IMG/VR virus record: IMGVR_UViG_3300028831_000229
Span: 1 to 64,000 of that record
Reading direction: 5' to 3' (one strand)
From: a virus
Length of the DNA: 64,000 nucleotides
The first letter of the stretch is position 1. Each line of letters starts with the position of its first letter. The translations under genes and the position numbers were made by a program. Shown piece by piece: positions 58,131 to 64,000 of the stretch. The notes under the pieces are model-generated. The model saw only the letters and a list, made by a program, of their open reading frames with translations, did not search any database and had not been told where the DNA came from.

Positions 58131-58382
58131 ATGCCGGGCATCAGGCGGCGCACAGTCAGAAAACCAGCTGCCATGGCCAGGGCACGCTGGTATGCCGCGC
58201 GGGGTTACCCGCACAGTTTCATCGCGGCCAAGGTCGGCGTCACACGCAACACGGTGCGGAAGTGGTGCGTCAAGTACGAGGCCAGGCGCTCACTTGACAG
58301 GCTGGTTGCACGCATCATGGGCTTGTCGGAGACGCAGCGGCGTGCGTTGATGGATCGCATCACCACGAGGACCGCGTCATGA
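58131..58382 (+). CDS. Small HTH protein related to the small terminase HTH
   Basis: 83 residues from ATG 58131. A helix-turn-helix is clear ('FIAAKVGVTRNTVRKWCVKY'), preceded by basic residues. The same segment in the next gene is 'QIADKLGVHRNTVNNWC', so the two are related, probably by duplication. No linker or oligomerisation domain follows. It could be a regulator acting on the adjacent palindromes, or a short small-terminase variant. Overlaps the next gene by 4 bp. Confidence 0.65.
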   Translation: MPGIRRRTVRKPAAMARARWYAARGYPHSFIAAKVGVTRNTVRKWCVKYEARRSLDRLVARIMGLSETQRRALMDRITTRTAS

Positions 58383-59173
58383 ACAAGAAGCCCGTCGACC
58401 TCATCAAGGCAGACGCCAAGCTGCGCGAGATCAAGAAGCGCAAGCCCAAGGTCGCCGCTGCCAAGGAGACACCACCGCCGCTCGCGTTGCCGGCCGCCGC
58501 GACACCAGCCGTGGCATCGCCAGCAGCCGAAGAGACCGCGGCTCAGGAAGATGAAGCTTGGGCCTGGACACCGGAGCGCGAGAAGGCAGTGCAACAGGTG
58601 GTTGCTGGCATTCCCAAGACGCAGATCGCGGACAAGCTCGGCGTCCACCGCAACACGGTCAACAACTGGTGCAAGCACCCAGAGTTCGTGGCACGCGTGC
58701 GAGAGCTGACCGATGACCGCGTCAACACCACGCGCCAGCGCCGACACGTGGAGACGCAGCTCTTCACGGACAAGATCGCCAAGGCCGCGCACACGATGCT
58801 CGATGTCGCGATCAAGAACCCGAAGGACGGCACCGCTGTCCGCGCTGCGCGCGAGTGGCTCGGTGAGTACCGCTCCTTCCGTGCGGAAGAGCGCATCGAC
58901 ACGGGTGACAACGTCGCGCACGTGAAGCACGAGCACGAAGGCTCGGTCAACCACAGCCACACGCTCAGCACGAAGTCCTTCAAGGGGTTCATGCAGGAGG
59001 CGCTCGGCAGCAACATCATCGACGCCGAGTGCATCGAGGCGAACGACGTGCACGGCATCATCCTCCAGGCGACGCAGCAAGCGCTCGTGGAGGGGACGCT
59101 GCTGGACGACCTCGCGGAGGAAGAGCGCCACCTCAAGCTGGACGCGCACACGCAGGTGGAGAAGAAGCCGTGA
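58379..59173 (+). CDS. terS: Probable small terminase subunit (HTH)
   Basis: 264 residues. A Lys/Ala/Pro-rich start, an HTH at about residues 75-100 ('GIPKTQIADKLGVHRNTVNN'), a helical middle ('TKIAKAAHTMLDVAIKN'-like region, then 'AAREWLGEYRSF') and an acidic C-terminus. Small terminases recognise the packaging start site with an N-terminal HTH and form rings. The gene lies directly before the large terminase (GTGA overlap), the standard order. Confidence 0.75.
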   Translation: MNKKPVDLIKADAKLREIKKRKPKVAAAKETPPPLALPAAATPAVASPAAEETAAQEDEAWAWTPEREKAVQQVVAGIPKTQIADKLGVHRNTVNNWCKHPEFVARVRELTDDRVNTTRQRRHVETQLFTDKIAKAAHTMLDVAIKNPKDGTAVRAAREWLGEYRSFRAEERIDTGDNVAHVKHEHEGSVNHSHTLSTKSFKGFMQEALGSNIIDAECIEANDVHGIILQATQQALVEGTLLDDLAEEERHLKLDAHTQVEKKP

Positions 59174-60933
59174 TTACGCGCGCACAACTCGAGGAGACCA
59201 TCCGGCGCATGCCCGATGCGCCGGTCGGCGTGGTGCTCGAAGAGCTGAGCCGCCAGGACCCGGTGCTGTGGTGCATGTTCTACCGCCGGCTGCGTGGCCA
59301 TCCGCTGACGTTCGACAACAGCAGGCAGCTCACGGAGGCCGCGCTTGAGCAGACCAAGCGCGAGATCCGCGACCCGGAGAAGTACAAGCGCGAGGTGCAG
59401 TCGCGTTTGCTGCGCCATCGACCGTTCATCATGCAGCCGATGAGCGACACGCACCCGTGGAAGGTCTACGAAAAGGCGCGGCAGATCGGCATCAGCGAGA
59501 CCTCCATCAGCGAGGTCATCCACTTCCTGTGGACCAACCCGACCACGAAGTGGATCTACACGTTCCCTCGCGACACGCAGCTCCGCGACTTCAGCACCAC
59601 GCGCATCGCCGAGGCGTTCGCCGAGACGCCGCGCATGCGCTCGCTGCTCGGCACGCCGAACCAGATCTACACCAAGAAAATCGGCGAGGCGTACCTCATC
59701 CTGCGCTCAGCCTGGGAGAGCAACCTCGGTGAGGGCATCGACGCCGACGGTGTGACCCTGGACGAGAAGGACCGCATGAAGGAAGGCGTCGAGGTCGCCT
59801 TCCGCGAGTCGATGAAGTCCTCCAAGTTCGGCTTCCTGCGCGAGGTCAGCACGCCGACGCTCCCTGGTCGTGGCGTGGACGCGAGCTTCAAGGAGAGCGA
59901 CCAGCAGTGCTGGCTCGTGCGCTGCGTGAAGTGCAGGCTGGAGCAGGAGATCGCCTGGCCGGACAACATCCACCAGGAGCTGGACTACCCGCTCGGCACC
60001 AAGGAGCTGCCGGATGGTGCGTACGAGTACCGCTGCCGGCGCTCGAAGTGCCAAGGCTTGCTCGACCGCGTGCACGGTCGCTGGGTACCGCGGTTCCCCG
60101 ACAAGAAGAACATCCGCGGCTACCACATGCCGCAGACGATCGCGCCGTGGATCACCGCGACGCGCCTGATGCAGAACAAGATCGACTACAAGTTCATCCA
60201 GCTCTGGACGAACTACTGCCTGGGGCTGCCGGCGATCAGCAACGACGTGCTACTCAGCGATGCCGACTACGACGCAGCGTGCGCGGGTCACCAGCTCGTC
60301 CTGCGCCGCACGCGCGACTGGCACAACATCTCGGTCGGCATCGACTGGGGCCACCTCAACTGGGTGGTCGTCATCGCGCAGAGCACGCATAACAACCTCT
60401 TCTACCTGCTCAACCTCGGTGTGTTCGAGGACAACTACTCGCAGGAGCTGGAGAGCGTCAAGGACATCGAGAAGTTCATCGCGCCCTACGAGCCTGACCG
60501 CATCATCGCGGATGCCGGCTTCGGCAAGGACCGCAACGCGTACCTGATGCGGAAGTTCTCGCCGCGTGGTCTCGGCCGGTTCTACAGCTGCCAGTACAAC
60601 CCGTCGACCAAGCACAGCCGCACCTTCCAGCCGGTGTGGTCGGCGCCTGACCAGGGACGTCTGCTGGTCGACCGCACCATGAGCATCAAGACGGTGTGCC
60701 GCGCAGTGAAGGAGCGCGAGTTCGGCATCCCTGACCTTGGCTTGGAGAAGACGCAGCTCTGGAAGCGTCACTTCAAGAACCTCGCGCCGCTGCGTGTGGA
60801 AGAAGAGGGAGAGATCGTCGAGGACATCAGCCACACCGGCGATGACCACCTGGTGCACGCCACGGTCTACGCGTGGCTCGGCATCGAGCACATCACGAAA
60901 GGCGGACGGTTCTCGTTCGACTTCCTGGGATGA
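59170..60933 (+). CDS. terL: Terminase large subunit, gpA-like with zinc ribbon
   Basis: 587 residues from GTG 59170. The ATPase domain has a P-loop-like 'KARQIGISETS' and a Walker B-type 'DGVTLDEKDRM'. A zinc-ribbon insertion lies at about residues 255-300 ('VRCVKCRLEQEI' and 'YRCRRSKCQGL'), as in lambda gpA-type terminases. The nuclease domain has 'VGIDWGHLNW', 'RIIADAGFG' and a final acidic 'HTGDDHLVHA'. It pumps DNA into the prohead and cuts it. The P-loop lacks the usual Lys and is of the R-Q-x-G class common in terminases. Confidence 0.88.
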   Translation: MITRAQLEETIRRMPDAPVGVVLEELSRQDPVLWCMFYRRLRGHPLTFDNSRQLTEAALEQTKREIRDPEKYKREVQSRLLRHRPFIMQPMSDTHPWKVYEKARQIGISETSISEVIHFLWTNPTTKWIYTFPRDTQLRDFSTTRIAEAFAETPRMRSLLGTPNQIYTKKIGEAYLILRSAWESNLGEGIDADGVTLDEKDRMKEGVEVAFRESMKSSKFGFLREVSTPTLPGRGVDASFKESDQQCWLVRCVKCRLEQEIAWPDNIHQELDYPLGTKELPDGAYEYRCRRSKCQGLLDRVHGRWVPRFPDKKNIRGYHMPQTIAPWITATRLMQNKIDYKFIQLWTNYCLGLPAISNDVLLSDADYDAACAGHQLVLRRTRDWHNISVGIDWGHLNWVVVIAQSTHNNLFYLLNLGVFEDNYSQELESVKDIEKFIAPYEPDRIIADAGFGKDRNAYLMRKFSPRGLGRFYSCQYNPSTKHSRTFQPVWSAPDQGRLLVDRTMSIKTVCRAVKEREFGIPDLGLEKTQLWKRHFKNLAPLRVEEEGEIVEDISHTGDDHLVHATVYAWLGIEHITKGGRFSFDFLG

Positions 60934-60958
60934 GCAGCACACAGAAAGAACAGGCGTC

Positions 60959-61183
60959 ATGGCACTTGTTGTCGAGCTTGGCAGGCAGAGGCAGCGCAGG
61001 ACCACGAGCGATCAGATGCTCGCGGAGTGCGCGACGGTGGCGTGCAGGGACTGCCGAGCGGTCCTGGTCGAGATGCAAGACGCCGTGCACCACGGGATCG
61101 ACACGGACGGTTGGTGGCGTGCGCAATTCAAGCTGGCTCGCGAGAGCGTGAGCGCAGGACACCATGTCCACCTCCAACCTTGA
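60959..61183 (+). CDS. Hypothetical protein, 74 residues
   Basis: ATG 60959, 25 bp after terL. Two Cys pairs ('ECATVACRDC') and a helical end with Trp/His. No family recognised. It overlaps the next gene by 20 bp. Confidence 0.5.
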   Translation: MALVVELGRQRQRRTTSDQMLAECATVACRDCRAVLVEMQDAVHHGIDTDGWWRAQFKLARESVSAGHHVHLQP

Positions 61184-61487
61184 CTGCACCAAGTGCGGTG
61201 CCTGCTGCTGGGTGAAGCACTGGTCGCACGGCTACACGCCGCTGACCGACTTCGACCTCACCAACGTCCCTGGCACGTTGGTCGTGGAGCGCCAGTATGG
61301 ACGCGTAAAGCTCCGCGTGCTCCAAGACAAGCCGCGACACGGTGGCTTCGCGTGCATCGCGCTCGCCGGTCGCATCGGCCAGCGTGTCAGCTGCTCCATC
61401 TACGAGCAGCGCCCTCAGTTCTGTCGAGAGTTCAAGCCGGGCTCGCCTGCCTGCCTCAAGGCCAGGCGCAGAGCCGGCGTAAGCTGA
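61164..61487 (+). CDS. YkgJ-like Cys-cluster protein
   Basis: 107 residues. The Cys pattern matches the zinc/iron-chelating YkgJ/CxxCxxCC family: 'CTKCGACCW' at the start, then 'CIALAGRIGQRVSCSIYEQR' with 'PQFCREFKPGS' at the end. These proteins bind metal through the clustered Cys; their roles are poorly known. A copy beside phage packaging genes is unusual. Confidence 0.75.
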   Translation: MSTSNLDCTKCGACCWVKHWSHGYTPLTDFDLTNVPGTLVVERQYGRVKLRVLQDKPRHGGFACIALAGRIGQRVSCSIYEQRPQFCREFKPGSPACLKARRRAGVS

Positions 61488-61509
61488 CCACCAGCAAGGA
61501 GAAGAGAAG

Positions 61510-62010
61510 ATGAGCGTATGCAGGATGGATGACTCGCCGTGGTGCACGCCGGGCACGTGCAAGGACTGCGATGCGGCACGAGGTGAGCCCACCAAAGAGG
61601 TGACGAGGATGAGCGTCACGCACGTGGCAGTCACGCCGCGTGGTCTGGAGCTTGGCGGCTACGTCAAGAGCGAGCGCTTGGTGCCTCGCATGCACAACCA
61701 ACAGGGAGACAAGCAGATGGCGACCTTCGGTGAAGTGGAACCAGTGATCAAGACCGAGCACGACATCGAGAAGGCGATCGAGATGGTCACGGCGCTCACG
61801 CGCAACCTGCTCTCGCTGCCCGCCGACATCGAGGTCGGCGTGCACATCCGACCGCACTACCGGCAGTACATCGCGACCGTGGAGGTCGCCGGGTTCGTGC
61901 TGGTGCAGAAGCACGCACGCATGAGCCTGGCGATCGAGGCGCTGCTCAGCGACCTCAGCGACCGCGTGCACAAGCGCATCGCGGAAGCTCAGGCCCTGCT
62001 CAGCAAGTAG
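61510..62010 (+). CDS. Hypothetical protein, 166 residues
   Basis: ATG 61510 after AAGGAGAAGAGAAG. N-terminal Cys cluster ('WCTPGTCKDCDAA') and a helical/beta domain from residue about 70. An internal ATG at 61717 (RBS GGAGAC) is a possible shorter product starting 'MATFGEVEPVIKTEHDIEKA'. Function unknown. Confidence 0.5.
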   Translation: MSVCRMDDSPWCTPGTCKDCDAARGEPTKEVTRMSVTHVAVTPRGLELGGYVKSERLVPRMHNQQGDKQMATFGEVEPVIKTEHDIEKAIEMVTALTRNLLSLPADIEVGVHIRPHYRQYIATVEVAGFVLVQKHARMSLAIEALLSDLSDRVHKRIAEAQALLSK

Positions 62011-62021
62011 CCACGGCTACA

Positions 62022-62045
62022 ACGAGAAGACGAGAAGACGAGAAG
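62022..62045 (+). repeat. Three tandem copies of ACGAGAAG forming a ribosome-binding leader
   Basis: ACGAGAAG occurs three times head to tail, then AGG and ATG 62049. It is an expanded form of the purine-rich leader seen before many genes here (for example 47695, 55000). Repetition may raise initiation or reflect slippage. Confidence 0.5.
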
Positions 62046-62048
62046 AGG

Positions 62049-62447
62049 ATGAAGAGGAAGCCGCCCTGCACGCCGCACAGCGTGCACAAGAGCCGGCGCC
62101 TGGAGCGTGTCGTCCAAGAGCTGAGCAAGCCACAGTCGCTTGAGCCGCTTGACGAAGCCGTGCGCCAACGCATCGCCGCTCTGGCTCCGAGAGCATGGAC
62201 ACGTCCCTGGTTCGAGCAGGTGATCGAGGCGTGCATCGGTCGCAACAAGCTGCTCGCGTGGGACGTGGACACGGTGATCGACAGGAAGGCTGTGAGCACG
62301 GTGACCGTGCATCTGACCTTCTGGCCAGACGTGGTCAACACGATGTACGCCGATCACCTGGCTCACGTGTTCGAGCTGGAGTGCTGGCCCTACAAACCAG
62401 CTGGCACGCTCTTCCGCGTGCGAGTCCACAAGGCCCCAACATCATGA
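62049..62447 (+). CDS. Hypothetical protein, 132 residues
   Basis: ATG 62049 after the tandem leader. Basic N-terminus, then an alpha/beta domain with Trp ('RPWFEQVIEACIGRNKLLAW', 'STVTVHLTFWPDVV'). It overlaps the next gene by 4 bp. Function unknown. Confidence 0.55.
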   Translation: MKRKPPCTPHSVHKSRRLERVVQELSKPQSLEPLDEAVRQRIAALAPRAWTRPWFEQVIEACIGRNKLLAWDVDTVIDRKAVSTVTVHLTFWPDVVNTMYADHLAHVFELECWPYKPAGTLFRVRVHKAPTS

Positions 62448-62839
62448 GCAAGCAACTCGAACTGAGAGGTAGCACGCACCGCGAGACGGCTCGTGCGTGG
62501 TGGCGCGTGATGCACCAACGCGACTACCCGACGATCTGCGAGGTCTGTCAGGATCCGATCGGTGACGCGCTCTACCAGCGCACGCGGTTCGGCGCGTACA
62601 TCTTCCCTGTGGAGGAGCCAGGCGTGCTCTTGGAGTACGTCTGCAAGCGCTGCTACGACTGCAACTACGGCTGGCTCTACGAGGTGCGCTGCAAGGAGTG
62701 CGGGTCCGTGCACACGCGCAACCAGAAGTGCGACGGGCCGTACACGTGCTCGCACCACTGCGACACGTGCAAGCGCAACACGCTGCACGAGCGGACCGAC
62801 GTGCACATGGCTGACACAACCAAGGATGACCGTCCATGA
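62444..62839 (+). CDS. Cys-rich zinc-binding protein, 131 residues
   Basis: Contains at least ten Cys in pairs: 'CEVCQDPIGD', 'VCKRCYDCNY', 'CKECGSVH', 'CSHHCDTCKRN'. This fits two or three zinc sites. The fold is not recognised. Coupled to both neighbours. Confidence 0.6.
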   Translation: MSKQLELRGSTHRETARAWWRVMHQRDYPTICEVCQDPIGDALYQRTRFGAYIFPVEEPGVLLEYVCKRCYDCNYGWLYEVRCKECGSVHTRNQKCDGPYTCSHHCDTCKRNTLHERTDVHMADTTKDDRP

Positions 62840-63387
62840 AGTACCTCAACTTGGAGCACAGCAAGAAAAGAAAGACAGCGCTTGGTTTGGATGACCCGTC
62901 AATCGTCCGTGCAGCAGCCGAAGCCAGGGTTGCTGGTCGACGAGCGCGTGCCAAGACGCGTGGTGAACATTGCGAATGCGGCTACGTGAGTAGCGGCTCG
63001 TTCCTGCGGTGTCGTTGGTGCACTGAGAGTGGCATGCGCTATCTGCCCCGCTATGTGCCAGGTGCGTTGCAATGCTGGAGCCTCCACAAGAAAGGTGACA
63101 AGTGGTACCGATGTGAGCGTGCCGACGGTCACGAGGCGCAGCACAGCTGGGGGTCTGTGCTCAGTTGGAGCGTCGGCGATCAGCGCGTGCGGGTAGTCTG
63201 CGGCGTGTGCAAGACCGACGTGATCACCGTACGCAACGGTGACGACGATCCGCCGTGGTACGTCCGCTGTCCGATCTGCAACGAGGGACGGCAGACCGGA
63301 CCTGTGGCCAGCCGATGCACGATGCAGCTGATGCCACCGCCTGATGACCTGCAACCGTTCGCCAGCGGCCCGAAGGAGGCCACATGA
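62836..63387 (+). CDS. Cys-rich protein, 183 residues, shares N-terminal motif with next gene
   Basis: Starts 'MKYLNLEHSKKRK' and has zinc patterns 'CECGYVSSGSFLRCRWC', 'CGVCK' and 'CPICNEG'. The next gene starts 'MRRRNLELQHSKKRQ', so the two share an L-x-HSKKR tag. The rest is unrelated. Function unknown. Confidence 0.55.
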   Translation: MKYLNLEHSKKRKTALGLDDPSIVRAAAEARVAGRRARAKTRGEHCECGYVSSGSFLRCRWCTESGMRYLPRYVPGALQCWSLHKKGDKWYRCERADGHEAQHSWGSVLSWSVGDQRVRVVCGVCKTDVITVRNGDDDPPWYVRCPICNEGRQTGPVASRCTMQLMPPPDDLQPFASGPKEAT

Positions 63388-63893
63388 GACGTCGCAACCT
63401 GGAACTCCAGCACAGCAAGAAGCGCCAGCCGCCACGCGAGCCCTCAGAGTTCGACGGCATCGATCGCTCGGTTGCCCCGGCTGGTCAGTGGCTCACAGGA
63501 CCACTCGGCGTGAGTGCTGACGAGGAGACGACCTCCAACTGGACGCACAAGGACGAGGCGTTCTTCATCAACCCCAAGCAGCTCGAGAAGCTGATCAAGA
63601 TGATGGAGGACGAGAAGCCCAAGAGCCGTGTCCTGGCGCCAGGCGCGCTCACCTTCATCGCCAAGCCGCGCGCCGCGCCGAGCCGCTTCAACCTGCGCTG
63701 GGACAACCTGCTGCTCAAGCCGCTGGTGCCGATGCCGAGCATCCTCACGCTCGAGGTCAGCGAGAAGGAGACGCTCGACCGGATGCAGCGCTACCTGAAC
63801 TTCCCCGCCAACGACCACGTGGACGCGCTCAAGCACGCCATGGAGAGCGTCCGCCGCGGGGCTTTGCTTGACCTCATCAAGGAGAAGCTCTGA
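63384..63893 (+). CDS. Hypothetical protein in packaging region
   Basis: 169 residues. After the HSKKR N-terminus the sequence is mixed, with 'QLEKLIKMMEDEKPKSRVLA' and a helical end ('DRMQRYLNFPANDHVDALKH'). Shortly after the terminase one expects portal or head genes, but no such motif is visible here. Confidence 0.5.
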   Translation: MRRRNLELQHSKKRQPPREPSEFDGIDRSVAPAGQWLTGPLGVSADEETTSNWTHKDEAFFINPKQLEKLIKMMEDEKPKSRVLAPGALTFIAKPRAAPSRFNLRWDNLLLKPLVPMPSILTLEVSEKETLDRMQRYLNFPANDHVDALKHAMESVRRGALLDLIKEKL

Positions 63894-64000
63894 TGTCGAA
63901 GAAGCCTCCACTGCTCACCGGCAGCAAGCACAAGCGTCCGCTCACGGTGACGCAGCCCAACGCGCTGCTTAGCGAGTTCGCCGACAAGCTCAACGACCTG
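63893..64000 (+). CDS. Gene start cut by window edge
   Basis: ATG 63893 overlaps the previous stop (TGATG). The first 36 residues are visible ('MSKKPPLLTGSKHKRPLTVT...'). It again has a basic Lys/His stretch near the start. Too short to identify. Confidence 0.45.
   Translation, partial: MSKKPPLLTGSKHKRPLTVTQPNALLSEFADKLNDL

Noticed and set aside
60930-61151. Gene starting at ATG 60930, overlapping the terL stop
   Set aside because: The alternative frame from ATG 60959 has a sensible Cys/His composition and native codon use; the 60930 frame turns into Arg/Ser-rich sequence typical of an off-frame.
1-64000. Prophage or integrated element
   Set aside because: No integrase, attachment repeat or bacterial flanking gene is visible in the window. 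A free phage genome or contig is the simpler reading, though the window covers only part of it.

Overview
This window is a stretch of a GC-rich, tailed double-stranded DNA bacteriophage genome. Every gene I can support lies on the + strand, most start within a few bases of the previous stop (ATGA, GTGA or TGATG overlaps), and coding density is very high. A spike protein, a gp25-like domain and a Baseplate_J-like protein together indicate a contractile tail (myovirus morphology). The host cannot be named from the sequence. High GC, sigma70-like promoters and two lipobox signal peptides fit a GC-rich, probably Gram-negative bacterium.

Layout. 1-15.8 kb: baseplate and tail-fibre genes (hub C-terminus cut by the window edge, gp5-like spike, LysM/gp25 fusion, Baseplate_J protein, fibres, an Ig-like adhesin), then small virion-like proteins and a membrane/coiled-coil protein that may act in lysis. 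15.8-23 kb: a sigma70-like promoter, a small ribbon-helix-helix-like protein, a UvsW-type helicase, a DnaB-type helicase, a B12-dependent ribonucleotide reductase and a TOPRIM primase. 23-29.7 kb: small accessory genes, including a CheY-like receiver and a Cys-rich lipoprotein. 29.7-35.8 kb: a MoxR/CobS-type AAA+ ATPase, an orphan piece of family A polymerase, a WGR-like protein, a CobT-like metallopeptidase/VWA protein and two very charged proteins. 35.75-36.1 kb: a non-coding gap that can fold into a tRNA-like cloverleaf. 36.1-53.7 kb: DNA polymerase A, ssDNA-binding protein, RecA, a second VWA protein, SbcD and SbcC homologues, a Dam-type methyltransferase with a histone-like tail, and many small proteins. 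53.7-58 kb: a secreted beta-helix lipoprotein, several zinc-ribbon proteins, a PD-(D/E)XK nuclease and a KhpA-like KH protein. 58-64 kb: a hairpin-rich gap, two related HTH proteins (the second in the small-terminase position), the large terminase and further Cys-rich small proteins. Head genes presumably follow beyond the right edge.

How it fits together. The phage carries most of a replisome (primase, two helicases, polymerase, SSB, RecA, SbcCD) and makes dNTPs with a cobalamin-dependent enzyme. The MoxR-WGR-VWA block, with a second VWA protein 8 kb downstream inside the replication region, is the best candidate here for an under-described system: an ATP-driven remodelling machine embedded among the replication genes. 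Gene blocks are separated by short gaps holding TTGACA-type promoters, large palindromes and a 16-bp motif repeated in three gaps, so transcription is probably divided into several regulated units. I recognised no integrase, endolysin, DNA ligase or CRISPR array.
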